Positions 14,743 through 22,179 of a stretch of DNA of 64,000 bases are shown in pieces. The DNA comes from JBBTTE01 sp038064375. GTDB lineage: Bacteria > Patescibacteriota > Saccharimonadia > Saccharimonadales > UBA4665. The notes beneath the pieces were generated by a model. That model did not search any database. It was not told the origin of the DNA and saw only the letters and a list, made by a program, of their open reading frames with translations. The translations under genes were made by a program, and so were the position numbers. The stretch is from assembly GCA_038064375.1 (NCBI GenBank), contig JBBTTF010000001.1:186001-250000 (forward strand), in the 5' to 3' direction. The number at the start of each line of letters is the position of its first letter. Position 1 is the first letter of the stretch.

Positions 14743-15447
14743 CTACAAAGCCTTCCCGACCAAGTGACCAATTAGCGCAGTAATTGCCATTGCTGCCGCG
14801 CCACCTACAAAAACACGGGCTGCTGCACGCAGCCTATGACCACCACCAATAAACGCGCCAATTGCACCCGAAATTGCCAAAGCGACCAAGGAGGCAAAAA
14901 CAATCGCCAATCCGCTATCCTTATTAGAAACAGCCAGTGCAGCAAGGATCGGAACAACCGCACCAAAAGCGAATGACACTGCCGAAGCCAACGCTGCTTG
15001 CACTGGATTTGCTAAGTTCTCGCTATCTATGCCAAGTTCGTCACGTAAGTGGGCTGCCTCTGCGTCATGATCGTGGAGCTGCTTAGCTACCTGCATGGCA
15101 AGCTTGGGGTCGAGCCCACGATGTTCATAGATATGGGCAAGCTCGGCAAGCTCTCCGTCAGGATTAGTGGCCAGTGAGTCACGTTCTATGATGATATCTG
15201 CTTGTTCGGAGTCACGTTGTGAGCTAACTGAGACGTATTCACCAACTGCCATAGATAATGCGCCAGCCGTTAGCCCAGCTACTCCAGCTGTTAATAGTGT
15301 GGCGCGAGAAGATTCGGCTGCGGCAACACCTATCATTAAGCCAGCAGTTGATACAACGCCATCGTTTACACCGAGTACAGCGGCCCGGAGCCAGTTTGAT
15401 CGATGCGACTTATGCATCTCGTCGTGTGGGGAAACTATTTCGCTCAT
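14743..15447 (-). CDS. VIT1/CCC1-type iron or manganese transporter
   Basis: A 234-residue membrane protein of the VIT family. It begins with a cytoplasmic stretch rich in His and Glu, then AAVLGVNDGVVSTAGLMIGVA, the signature helix, then MAVGEYVSVSSQRDSE, a long acidic/His helix (the metal-binding region, ELAELAHIYEHRGLD, AMQVAKQLHDHDAEA) and three further helices. These carriers move Fe2+ or Mn2+ out of the cytoplasm. The frame allows ATG at 15456, but that codon overlaps the -10 box (15455-15460), so the third in-frame ATG at 15447 is the better start. Its stop faces the sulfatase gene. Confidence 0.85.
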   Translation of the reverse strand: MSEIVSPHDEMHKSHRSNWLRAAVLGVNDGVVSTAGLMIGVAAAESSRATLLTAGVAGLTAGALSMAVGEYVSVSSQRDSEQADIIIERDSLATNPDGELAELAHIYEHRGLDPKLAMQVAKQLHDHDAEAAHLRDELGIDSENLANPVQAALASAVSFAFGAVVPILAALAVSNKDSGLAIVFASLVALAISGAIGAFIGGGHRLRAAARVFVGGAAAMAITALIGHLVGKAL

Positions 15448-15454
15448 CATGTTC

Positions 15455-15460
15455 ATTATA
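15455..15460 (-). promoter_or_regulatory. -10 box for the VIT gene
   Basis: TATAAT on the minus strand, ending seven bases before the ATG at 15447. It decides the start codon, since upstream ATGs would lie inside or too near the box. Confidence 0.6.
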
Positions 15461-15510
15461 ACGTTGTTTTGTGCGTGATTACGCGATGTTGATCTATATC
15501 ACTATCAGTG

Positions 15511-15526
15511 AGTGAGAGTTCTCACT
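15511..15526. repeat. Palindrome between divergent genes
   Basis: AGTGAGA-GT-TCTCACT, perfect 7-base arms, about 50 bases before the 53-residue gene and 50 bases from the VIT promoter. It could be an operator for either; nothing else is recognised in the 127-base gap. Confidence 0.45.
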
Positions 15527-15574
15527 GTACTTTAAGGTTAAATGGCGCATCATATGCTTGCGAGAGGAGGATAT

Positions 15575-15736
15575 ATGAAACAATCGCAAACGTACTCAAT
15601 ACCACGTAAGGCCGGTGACTTAACTTTTGACGACCTATATGATGAAATAAGCAGTCACTGGCAAGATAAGGCCAAGAAGCTGCAGATTCGTCGCGGCAGG
15701 GCTATGAAGCAGGCTGTTCGTGATGGCCGATATTAG
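15575..15736 (+). CDS. Small basic protein, 53 residues
   Basis: MKQSQTYSIPRKAGDL then a helix (FDDLYDEISSHWQDKAKKL) and a very basic end (QIRRGRAMKQAVRDGRY). The frame is open further upstream, but AGAGGAGG eight bases before the ATG at 15575 fixes the start. It overlaps the next gene by 14 bases, so the two are co-translated. The pattern would suit a small nucleic-acid or membrane-surface-binding protein; I do not recognise a family. Confidence 0.7.
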   Translation: MKQSQTYSIPRKAGDLTFDDLYDEISSHWQDKAKKLQIRRGRAMKQAVRDGRY

Positions 15737-16184
15737 ACCATCAGAGGTAAGGGTCACAAAAGACCAAGAGGATAGAATCAAACGTGAGCTACAGGCCGCT
15801 GGTGCGGTCAAGTTTGATATGTTGTTGCCAGAGACACGTGAACTCCCTAAGCTTATTCAACCTGACGAGCATATTTTAGGTATTGTTTACGGTAGGTACA
15901 AGAAAGGCAAAGTCGGTACTGTTCAAACCGTCGGCAGGGGGGCGTTGATTGCTACCGATCAACGAATTCTTTTTTTGGACAAAAAGCCGCTATTTATCAG
16001 GTGTGACGAGATTGCTTATGAAATTGTTAGCGGCATATCGTATGCTAGAGTTGCGATAGCAGGAACTGTCGCCATGCGTACCCGAGAGGGCGAAGTACAT
16101 ATCCGTACCTTCAATCAGAAGTGCGCCGAACAGTTCGTAGCGGCCTTAGAAGACGCGATTTTTAGACAAAAAGTTAAGGAGTAG
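15723..16184 (+). CDS. Bacterial PH-domain protein
   Basis: A 153-residue protein. Residues 45-150 form a bacterial pleckstrin-homology-like domain: LIQPDEHILGIVYGRYK, GRGALIATDQRILFLDKKP, EIAYEIVSGISYARVAI, EVHIRTFNQKCAEQFV. Such domains bind lipids or proteins at the membrane; no enzyme residues are expected. An alternative GTG lies one codon upstream at 15720. It overlaps the 53-residue gene and is followed after six bases by an SDR gene with an AAGGAG site. Confidence 0.7.
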   Translation: MADIRPSEVRVTKDQEDRIKRELQAAGAVKFDMLLPETRELPKLIQPDEHILGIVYGRYKKGKVGTVQTVGRGALIATDQRILFLDKKPLFIRCDEIAYEIVSGISYARVAIAGTVAMRTREGEVHIRTFNQKCAEQFVAALEDAIFRQKVKE

Positions 16185-16190
16185 ACCCAA

Positions 16191-16991
16191 ATGAAGGACA
16201 TAGACAAATTACTTAGCCTTGAAGGCAAGGTGGCGGTTGTGACCGGTGGCGCCAAAGGGATAGGCCAAGCAATAAGCTACCGACTTGCAGAAGCCGGAGC
16301 TACTGTAGTAATTGCCGATGTTGATACTGAAGGCGCCAAAAAAGCTGCAGCCGAGCTAAGTCAAAAGGGCTGGAAGGCCAAGCCCGTAACTGTCGATATG
16401 GCCAAAGAAGAAGATATCAAAAATGTCATTGAGATTTGCGCCAGTGAGCATGGTGGTCTAGACATACTAGTTAATAACGCCGGCATATACCCGCCAGAAA
16501 CTATTGCCGATATGCCATTGGCTGACTTTGATAAAGTGCTTCGCGTTAACTTGGAGGGATCGTTTTTGGCCATGAAGTACGCCTCTGAGCTTATGAAGCA
16601 AAAGGGCGCCGGTAAAATTATAAATATTACCTCAATCGATGCGTTGCACCCTTCGATGGTTGGACTCGCCCACTACGACGCATCAAAACATGGGCTATGG
16701 GGCTTGACCAAGAATGCAGCCCTTGAGTTTGCTGCTAGTAATATTCAAGTTAACGCTTTGGCGCCGGGTGGTGTCGCAACTCCAGGTGTTGCGGCCATGC
16801 AGCAAGCCGCACCAGCCGCTGACGCCGAAACGCTTCGCAAGCAAACCGAAGCCTTTTTGGCCAAGATACCGATGCACCGTATGGGGGAATCTGATGAGAT
16901 AGCTAAGGTAACACTTTTCTTGGCATCAGATATGTCATCTTACATGACCGGTAGCCAAATAGTTGTTGATGGCGGGGCATTACTATCTTAG
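16191..16991 (+). CDS. Short-chain dehydrogenase/reductase, FabG-like
   Basis: A 266-residue classical SDR. TGGAKGIG (18-25) binds the dinucleotide, D43 after the second strand suggests NAD(H) preference, NNAG is at 95-98, and the catalytic set is S148, Y162 and K166 (YDASK). The C-terminal ASDMSSYMTGSQIVVDGG is typical. It could be a 3-oxoacyl reductase or an alcohol/sugar dehydrogenase; no fatty-acid genes are near, so the substrate is open. It lies in an operon with the PH-domain protein and DUF5652. Confidence 0.88.
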   Translation: MKDIDKLLSLEGKVAVVTGGAKGIGQAISYRLAEAGATVVIADVDTEGAKKAAAELSQKGWKAKPVTVDMAKEEDIKNVIEICASEHGGLDILVNNAGIYPPETIADMPLADFDKVLRVNLEGSFLAMKYASELMKQKGAGKIINITSIDALHPSMVGLAHYDASKHGLWGLTKNAALEFAASNIQVNALAPGGVATPGVAAMQQAAPAADAETLRKQTEAFLAKIPMHRMGESDEIAKVTLFLASDMSSYMTGSQIVVDGGALLS

Positions 16992-17013
16992 TAAAATATA
17001 AGGAGGTCTGATT

Positions 17014-17211
17014 ATGGACTATCACATATCAACGGTATCACTTTGGGGGATCGTAGCCTTAGCACTCTGGGATTTGGTCTGGAAGGGCTTGGCTCTGTGG
17101 CGAGCCAGCAAAAAGAACCAAAAAGGTTGGTTTATCGCCATCATTATCATCAATAGTGCCGGCATTCTACCAATAGCCTATCTATTGCTGACCGACGCCG
17201 AGAAAGACTAG
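17014..17211 (+). CDS. DUF5652 membrane protein
   Basis: A 65-residue protein with two membrane helices and a short basic loop: LWGIVALALWDLVWKGLALW, ASKKNQKG, then FIAIIIINSAGILPIAYLLL. The W-DLVWKG-ALW-A and NS-GILPI-YL pattern matches DUF5652, common in CPR bacteria. A strong AAGGAGG site precedes the start. Function unknown. Confidence 0.8.
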   Translation: MDYHISTVSLWGIVALALWDLVWKGLALWRASKKNQKGWFIAIIIINSAGILPIAYLLLTDAEKD

Positions 17212-17216
17212 TCTTT

Positions 17217-17225
17217 TGATATAGT
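17217..17225 (+). promoter_or_regulatory. Extended -10 for the hydrolase gene
   Basis: TGA-TATAGT ending six bases before the ATG at 17232: leaderless layout. Confidence 0.5.
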
Positions 17226-17231
17226 TGAGGC

Positions 17232-18005
17232 ATGAAGACGTTTATTAAGAATCGCCGCGGCCTCGACGTCAGCGTAATAGTTGAAGGCACAGGTGACAAA
17301 GGCAAGCTTGCTTTTGTGATGCACGGCCTTGGTGGTTACAAAGAGCAGGGCTATCTGCGTGGAATTGTCGAGACTTTACTCGATTTAGGCTACGCAGTCG
17401 TTTCTTTTGATACCACTAATAGTTTTGGCGAAAGTGGCGGCGACTACCAAGACGCCACCACGACCAATTACTATGCTGATCTCGAGGACGTTATTGGTTG
17501 GGCCTCTGACCAAGAATGGTACGTTGAGCCCTTTGTTCTTGTTGGTCATAGCTTGGGCGGTCTGAGCGTAGCGCTGTTTGCCGAGAACTATCCAGACAAA
17601 GTGCTGGGCGTAGCCCCTCTGGGTGTGGTTGTATCGGGCAAGCTTAGCTTGGAAGCGCACAAAATGTTCCCAGAGCTCGAAAGTCTAGAAAAATGGAAGC
17701 AGGACGGCGTCCGCGTTACGCATAGTCATGATGGCAAGATAGAGAGACGGCTCAAATGGTCTCACATGGAAGATCGGCTCAAGTACGACTTACTGCCCAA
17801 CGTAGATAAGCTAACGATGCCAGTTCTGTTAGTTGCAGGTGAGAAGGATAACCGCACACCGCCAGTTCACCAGCAAATTTTGTTCGACAAGTTAAAAGGG
17901 CCCAAAGAACTCCACATCATTAAAGGTGCGCCCCACACCTTATACGAAGACGATCACCGTCGCCAGCTTAATGACTTCATAAGAGCTTGGGCCAGCCAGC
18001 TCTAG
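17232..18005 (+). CDS. Alpha/beta hydrolase (serine esterase or lipase type)
   Basis: A 257-residue cytoplasmic hydrolase. HGLGGYKEQGY (31-41) forms the oxyanion region, GHSLGG at 105-110 holds nucleophile S107, D206 in GEKDNRTP and H235 in GAPHTLYE complete the triad. It lacks a signal peptide. The fold covers esterases, thioesterases and peptidases; the SFGESGGDYQDATTTNY stretch resembles the dienelactone-hydrolase/peptidase-like branch. Its own extended -10 separates it from the SDR operon. Confidence 0.85.
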   Translation: MKTFIKNRRGLDVSVIVEGTGDKGKLAFVMHGLGGYKEQGYLRGIVETLLDLGYAVVSFDTTNSFGESGGDYQDATTTNYYADLEDVIGWASDQEWYVEPFVLVGHSLGGLSVALFAENYPDKVLGVAPLGVVVSGKLSLEAHKMFPELESLEKWKQDGVRVTHSHDGKIERRLKWSHMEDRLKYDLLPNVDKLTMPVLLVAGEKDNRTPPVHQQILFDKLKGPKELHIIKGAPHTLYEDDHRRQLNDFIRAWASQL

Positions 18006-18040
18006 TCGACTTTTAGGGCGGAGAATTGCCATAATTGCTT

Positions 18041-18046
18041 TACAAT
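18041..18046 (+). promoter_or_regulatory. -10 box of the 18054 gene
   Basis: TACAAT ending seven bases before the ATG at 18054. It argues against the GTG at 18048, which is one base after the box. Confidence 0.5.
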
Positions 18047-18053
18047 AGTGGTA

Positions 18054-18404
18054 ATGGATAGCAATTTGTTAACGACTGGTACTAATTCTGGTACCCAGAC
18101 TAGTACTCAGAGCCCACAGACTGCAGGTAAGCCCTCTGCTTCTGCGGCCAACTCTAGTGGTGTTCAGACGGGTACTGCAGCATCTCTGCTTAACAGTGAT
18201 AGTGGCGTGCCACTTTCAGCAACACCGTTGACGACGGTCAACATCAACGGTAAAGCTGGCGCCACAACTAACAGCACAGTTGCAGCAACCACACCTGCAA
18301 AGCATCAGGTTAACCCAGCTCTCGTAGGGATAACAGGGGTATTTATTATTATTGCAGTCGTATCATTCTTGGCCATTAGCCGCTCAGCAAAAAACACAAC
18401 ATAA
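18054..18404 (+). CDS. Low-complexity protein with C-terminal membrane anchor
   Basis: A 116-residue protein: about 80 residues rich in Thr, Ser, Ala, Asn and Gly without structure, then a basic hinge (AKHQVNP) and one membrane helix (ALVGITGVFIIIAVVSFLAI) near the C-terminus with a short basic end (SRSAKNTT). It looks like a tail-anchored or signal-less exported thread; the orientation depends on charge, which favours a cytoplasmic tail. No family recognised. Confidence 0.65.
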   Translation: MDSNLLTTGTNSGTQTSTQSPQTAGKPSASAANSSGVQTGTAASLLNSDSGVPLSATPLTTVNINGKAGATTNSTVAATTPAKHQVNPALVGITGVFIIIAVVSFLAISRSAKNTT

Positions 18405-18491
18405 TCCTTATCAATGCTATTGCAGGACAGGCAGCATAAGCAGTATGATTAATTTGAGATCAAGCGAAACGCTATAACAAACATACATAAT

Positions 18492-18519
18492 TTGACAAAA
18501 TAACAAATTCATGTATAAT
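18492..18519 (+). promoter_or_regulatory. Near-perfect promoter of the 29-residue peptide unit
   Basis: TTGACA at 18492-18497, a 16-base spacer and TATAAT at 18514-18519. It is one of the closest matches to the sigma-70 consensus in the window. The 86 bases between the previous stop and this promoter hold nothing recognisable. Confidence 0.85.
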
Positions 18520-18525
18520 AAATAG

Positions 18526-18543
18526 TGTTAGTGATCACAAACA
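18526..18543. promoter_or_regulatory. Palindromic operator candidate at the start site
   Basis: TGTTAGTGATCACAAACA is an 18-base palindrome with one mismatched pair (arms TGTTxGTGA and TCACxAACA). It begins seven bases after the -10, at the expected transcription start, where a bound repressor would block initiation. Confidence 0.6.
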
Positions 18544-18574
18544 AAAACTTTACAAACAAATAAAAGGAGCGCGA

Positions 18575-18664
18575 ATGAAGGCCAATAATGGCTTAAGTTT
18601 CGAGCTGTCAACAACAGCCAATCTTGGTATTCTCAAGATTGATAGACTGCTGAAGAAGCTCTAA
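18575..18664 (+). CDS. 29-residue peptide in its own transcription unit
   Basis: ATG at 18575 follows AAAAGGAG at a good distance. The peptide reads MKANNGLSFELS, TTANLGILKI, DRLLKKL. The second half could form a basic amphipathic helix; there is no signal sequence. The unit is unusually complete for its size: consensus promoter, palindrome, leader, ribosome site, frame, stop and terminator within 220 bases. It may be a regulatory or signalling peptide, or the transcript may act as a small RNA. No family recognised. Confidence 0.6.
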   Translation: MKANNGLSFELSTTANLGILKIDRLLKKL

Positions 18665-18678
18665 CCAACTAACAAAGT

Positions 18679-18712
18679 AAAAAGCCCTAGCCTTATCGCT
18701 GGGGCTTTTTTC
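18679..18712 (+). terminator. Terminator of the peptide unit
   Basis: AAAAGCCCTAGC pairs with GCTGGGGCTTTT (one mismatch) followed by a T run. The end of the convergent 125-residue gene, including its TAA, is encoded in the opposite strand of this hairpin. Confidence 0.85.
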
Positions 18713-19070
18713 TGTCGCTGAATAAAGGATTTTCTGTGATTATCTCTGTTGTTGGAATAATTCTGGAGCGTTTCTTGGTAGTCGTTGGCAGGCCGGTCAA
18801 CAGCAAGTATCCTTGCCAAGTATTCTGGCCAACTTCAAGTTCCAAGTGCATAAGATCAGACAATATTGGTTCATCATCGACATCGTATATTCGGAACTCA
18901 CCAACGCTGAGTATGCAATCTGTCTTGTGAGGATTATGCGATATCACCAGCATCTCGCCGATACTCGGCGGCTCAACCCATGCATAGACCTTGCCTTGAA
19001 GGTATAAAACCTTGGTATGGGTCTTTGTCTCTATTAACTTATAGTGGCCCTTGCTCTTCAAAGTAATCAT
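18693..19070 (-). CDS. Hypothetical protein, 125 residues
   Basis: Starts MITLKSKGHYKLIETKTHTKV after an AGGAGG site; an upstream in-frame ATG at 19097 lacks such a site. The protein looks beta-rich (KVYAWVEPPSIGEMLVISHN, GEFRIYDVDDEP) and ends in a basic tail (TTTKKRSRIIPT, SDRKKPQR). No cofactor motif is seen. It lies just downstream of the Crp/Fnr gene on the same strand (93-base gap with a possible TATAAT at 19153-19158) and could share its regulation. Confidence 0.68.
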   Translation of the reverse strand: MITLKSKGHYKLIETKTHTKVLYLQGKVYAWVEPPSIGEMLVISHNPHKTDCILSVGEFRIYDVDDEPILSDLMHLELEVGQNTWQGYLLLTGLPTTTKKRSRIIPTTEIITENPLFSDRKKPQR

Positions 19071-19163
19071 GCTTCCTCCTATGCATATATTCAACAACTT
19101 CTAAGTAGTTTAAGCATTGACCACGATCACAAGGACGTAGTGATGAAGTTCAATTATAAGTAG

Positions 19164-19814
19164 CTATATCTCGGCGCCAAGCTTTTGTTCGAGCTTGGCT
19201 AGATCTTTTACGACGATGCCTTTGCTGGTGACTTTTACAAGACCCTCGGCTTTTAGTTTGTGCATTTCGCGGCTGATCGTCTCACGCGATAGACCAGAAC
19301 GGGCAGCCATACCGCTCTCATTGGTCGTTAGATCGTAGCTGGCGTGTTCATCATTTTTCTTAGAGCGTCGACACTCGATGATTAACTCGTATATTAAGCG
19401 ACTATTGGCGGTTCCAGACATTAGGTGAACCATGCGACCCATAAGCCCATCAACGCCACGGTATAGACGACTTAAAAGATCTAGCATCACATCAGGATTG
19501 GATTTGATAAATTCTAGCGCGTCTTCGGAGGGAATGACTCTAAGCTCAGTGTCGGCCTCGGTCTTTAAGAAGTACTTATTAGGCGTCTTATTGATTGCCC
19601 ACGACATGGGGAAGAAGGCAGGAGGCATAAAAACGTTAACAACTACTTCGTCGCCCCGATAACTTACGTCATATTGTCGAACTTTGCCTTTTATCAGATA
19701 AAAGATATGTTCGGGGTCTTCGCCTGCAAACACAAGTATTTGTCCCTTGGGGTAGGAGCGCAAAGGATACTTGTCGAAGTGCTTTGCTATTTTTTGCTCA
19801 ATCTCTGATGCCAT
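19164..19814 (-). CDS. Crp/Fnr-family transcription regulator
   Basis: A 216-residue regulator. Residues 15-115 form a cyclic-nucleotide-type beta roll (FAGEDPEHIFYLIKGKVRQYD), then a long dimer helix, then a winged helix with MAARSGLSRETISREMHKLK (about 170-189) as recognition helix. The cysteine cluster of Fnr is absent, and the roll lacks the RSA-type phosphate-binding arginine I would expect of true cAMP binders, so the ligand is unknown. It diverges from the ABC exporter; a 22-base palindrome in the 59-base gap is the likely operator. Confidence 0.87.
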   Translation of the reverse strand: MASEIEQKIAKHFDKYPLRSYPKGQILVFAGEDPEHIFYLIKGKVRQYDVSYRGDEVVVNVFMPPAFFPMSWAINKTPNKYFLKTEADTELRVIPSEDALEFIKSNPDVMLDLLSRLYRGVDGLMGRMVHLMSGTANSRLIYELIIECRRSKKNDEHASYDLTTNESGMAARSGLSRETISREMHKLKAEGLVKVTSKGIVVKDLAKLEQKLGAEI

Positions 19815-19831
19815 AACACCTTGATTATGCG

Positions 19832-19853
19832 CTGGTTTGTGTAAATAAACCAG
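19832..19853. promoter_or_regulatory. Operator candidate for the Crp/Fnr regulator
   Basis: CTGGTTT at 19832-19838 and AAACCAG at 19847-19853 form a perfect 22-base dyad with an eight-base centre, the length of a Crp/Fnr site. It overlaps the expected -35 position of the ABC operon (-10 near 19862-19870, ATG 19874) and the regulator's own promoter on the other strand. Confidence 0.65.
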
Positions 19854-19873
19854 ATAGTTGATATGATAATTCT

Positions 19874-20743
19874 ATGACGAGTGCAATTGAGGTAAAAAAA
19901 CTTAATAAGAACTTCGGCTCTTTTACTGCCCTTGACCAAACAACCTTCTCCGTCCCTGAGGGTGAAATATTCGGCTTTTTGGGGCCTAATGGTGCTGGCA
20001 AGACTACCGCCATTCGTTGCTTAATGAACTTCATGCATGCTGACAGCGGCACAGCAACAATTTTGGGCTTAGATTCTGCCCGAGACAGCGTCGACCTCAA
20101 GCGCAAAATTGGCTATCTACCAGCCGCCGAACAGTATTACGAAAACTGGACAGGGCAACAGCACATTGAGTTTGTGGCCCGACTCAAAGGTGTTAAGGCA
20201 GAGTCACCATTGATAGAACAACTGGATTTTAAAACACAACAGAAGGTTAAGCACTTATCAACCGGCAATCGCCAAAAGCTTGGCATAGTTATGGCCTTTT
20301 TGGGGGACCCAGCATTGCTGATGCTTGACGAGCCAACGCGTGGGCTTGACCCCATCTTGCAAAACCAAGTTTATAAGCTTTTGTCCGACCACCGCGCGCG
20401 AGGTGGCACAGTATTTATGTCATCACATAACCTGCCCGAGGTCTCTAAGATTTGCGATAGCGTGGCAGTCATTAGGGCAGGGGCAATTGTTGCCGAAGAA
20501 TCGCTAGATAGTTTGCGCAATAAGAGCATACATCATGTTGACGTTACGTTTGATAAGCATGTCGATACCAAGCAATTTCAAACCAAGGGCGTAACGATTG
20601 CCAGCTCAGCAAATAATAGTTTGAGCCTAAGAGTTAAAGGTGACCTCAACCACACATTGCAACTTATCTCTAAGCAACCTATCAAAGATCTTGAGGTAAC
20701 GCATGCTAGTCTAGAAGAAATTTTCTTGGAGATATATGAGTAA
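19874..20743 (+). CDS. ABC transporter ATP-binding protein
   Basis: A 289-residue ATPase of the drug/lipid exporter type. Walker A GPNGAGKTT is at 37-45, the signature is LSTGNRQKL (about 133-141, instead of LSGGQ), Walker B LLMLDEPTRGLDP is near 152-164, and the switch histidine is in FMSSHNLPEV. The C-terminal 70 residues form the usual extension. It forms a pair with the next gene through a TAATG overlap. It lies opposite the Crp/Fnr regulator and probably responds to it. Confidence 0.92.
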   Translation: MTSAIEVKKLNKNFGSFTALDQTTFSVPEGEIFGFLGPNGAGKTTAIRCLMNFMHADSGTATILGLDSARDSVDLKRKIGYLPAAEQYYENWTGQQHIEFVARLKGVKAESPLIEQLDFKTQQKVKHLSTGNRQKLGIVMAFLGDPALLMLDEPTRGLDPILQNQVYKLLSDHRARGGTVFMSSHNLPEVSKICDSVAVIRAGAIVAEESLDSLRNKSIHHVDVTFDKHVDTKQFQTKGVTIASSANNSLSLRVKGDLNHTLQLISKQPIKDLEVTHASLEEIFLEIYE

Positions 20744-21543
20744 TGTTTGAGCTAATCAAAATATCGATAAGGCAGAGGCGTACAGCTTTGGTGGCGTATA
20801 GCCTTGGTGGATTGGCGATGATTTGGCTGTATGTATCTATCTTTCCGTCGATGCAGGCCCAAATTGGTGATTACACCAAACTTATAGAATCAATGCCCAA
20901 AGGTCTCATGAAAGCATTTGGCGCCGCTACAGTTACTAACAACTTTGAAGGCCTGATCGGCACTAAATTGTTTGGCTTTATTTGGCCGCTAATCATGCTA
21001 TTTATGACGGTCTCCTTCAGTTGCTCGGCAATTGCTGGAGAAATCGAGAAGACAACCATGGGATTATGGCTATCATCACCAATTTCGCGCCTTAAAATAT
21101 ATTGGTCTAAGTATTTTGCTGTTCTGATAGCCTTGGCAATATTTATGGTATTGACCGTTTTGGCAGTTTTGCCGATGGCAGGCCTGTATAACATTGACGT
21201 AAGTAGCAAGCACATTTTCTTGTTAAGTATTGTTGGTGGGCTGTTTGCACTGGCCATTATTGGCGTGACTTTCTTAGTTTCGAGCCTGTTTTCTGAGAAG
21301 AGCCGTGTCTATGCTGCGCTCGGCGGCGGACTGGTGATCATGTATGCCATCAACTTGTTGGCTGCTCTGAGCGACAAGTTTGCCGATCTCAAGTACCTAT
21401 CGTTCTTCTATTACTATAATTCAGATGCCTTGTTGAGTGGTGGATCTATCAATCGTGCCAGTCTTTTAGTTTTTGGTCTGACGGCTTTGATAGGTACGGT
21501 GGCGGGGGCGATTGTATTTAGGCGCCGCGACATCTCTATATAA
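20743..21543 (+). CDS. ABC-2-type transporter permease
   Basis: A 266-residue membrane protein with about six helices: an N-terminal segment (RRTALVAYSLGGLAMIWLYV), an external loop with EGLIGTKLFGF, then LIMLFMTVSFSCSAIAGEIEK leading to SSPISRLKIYWSKYF, the coupling region of ABC-2 permeases, and three further helices. Coupled by TAATG to the ATPase. The pair probably exports a hydrophobic compound, peptide or lipid. Confidence 0.88.
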   Translation: MFELIKISIRQRRTALVAYSLGGLAMIWLYVSIFPSMQAQIGDYTKLIESMPKGLMKAFGAATVTNNFEGLIGTKLFGFIWPLIMLFMTVSFSCSAIAGEIEKTTMGLWLSSPISRLKIYWSKYFAVLIALAIFMVLTVLAVLPMAGLYNIDVSSKHIFLLSIVGGLFALAIIGVTFLVSSLFSEKSRVYAALGGGLVIMYAINLLAALSDKFADLKYLSFFYYYNSDALLSGGSINRASLLVFGLTALIGTVAGAIVFRRRDISI

Positions 21544-21553
21544 GTAAACTATT

Positions 21554-21649
21554 CTATTCGTACGGTGTGCGATGGGCCCACTTGTAAAGTATGGCACCAG
21601 CTATTCCAACCAAGATGATTACTAGTACGAATAGTATAAATCTAAGCAT
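21554..21649 (-). CDS. 31-residue single-helix membrane protein
   Basis: A short frame MLRFILFVLVIILVGIAGAI followed by LYKWAHRTPYE: one helix and a basic tail. It starts six bases after the stop of the flavin-binding protein gene and would be translated from the same message. No Shine-Dalgarno is clear, so it remains tentative. Confidence 0.4.
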   Translation of the reverse strand: MLRFILFVLVIILVGIAGAILYKWAHRTPYE

Positions 21650-21655
21650 GACTCA

Positions 21656-22117
21656 TTAACTCTTTGGAATGATAATTTCGCGGTATTCGTGATCAGCGTC
21701 GGGAATAAACTTTTTGTAGTCGGCATATTGCAGGCTTGTCGGTGTCAACTTGAGAACCATGTAGTCACCTTCATGTATCTTTCTGGATGGCGGAACCCAG
21801 TTGTAGTCGCCCTTAGGCTTGATTGAGGCCAACTTGTCAAAAACGATGTCCATATAGTCGTCGGCCGGTACTCGCGACAAGGTGCCCGAGGCTTGAACGG
21901 TTGTCTGAGATTCTTCGTCAGCTACAGTTAGAGCTGCAAAAGGATTCTCGCTGATGTTGTGGTACTTAAGAGTGTTTTCGCGAGTAGCAAAAAAGAAGTT
22001 AAAATCCTCATCAGCAACATAGTAAACGGCTGAGCCCCATGCCTTCTTATCTTCTGAGGTTGTCGACAGAACGCCCATAGGGTGATGCTTGAGGAAGTCG
22101 TGCACCTTTGTATTCAT
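21656..22117 (-). CDS. Pyridoxamine 5'-phosphate oxidase-like flavin-binding protein
   Basis: A 153-residue split-barrel protein: FLKHHPMGVLSTTSEDKKAWGSAVYYVAD, FFATRENTLKYHNISENPFAAL, and TVQASGTLSRVPADDY are the hallmark strands of the PNPOx-like FMN/F420-binding family. The start at 22117 was preferred over 22195, because the family begins about ten residues before PMGVLST. It probably binds FMN and reduces or oxidises a small molecule; no pathway is evident. It lies downstream of glnA on the same strand with a 62-base gap. Confidence 0.82.
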   Translation of the reverse strand: MNTKVHDFLKHHPMGVLSTTSEDKKAWGSAVYYVADEDFNFFFATRENTLKYHNISENPFAALTVADEESQTTVQASGTLSRVPADDYMDIVFDKLASIKPKGDYNWVPPSRKIHEGDYMVLKLTPTSLQYADYKKFIPDADHEYREIIIPKS

Positions 22118-22179
22118 ACTACCAGCGTAGCACAAGCCAGCAAGTTGGGCTGCTAAATTTCTATCTAACCCGAATAGGG

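Noticed and set aside
18048..18053. GTG at 18048 as start of the tail-anchored protein
   Set aside because: It lies one base after the -10 box, upstream of any possible transcript start; ATG 18054 fits.
19126..19144. ATCAC-N9-GTGAT dyad as a second Crp-type site
   Set aside because: The arms are only five bases, spacing is wrong for Crp (six) and it lies behind the regulator gene; chance is likely.
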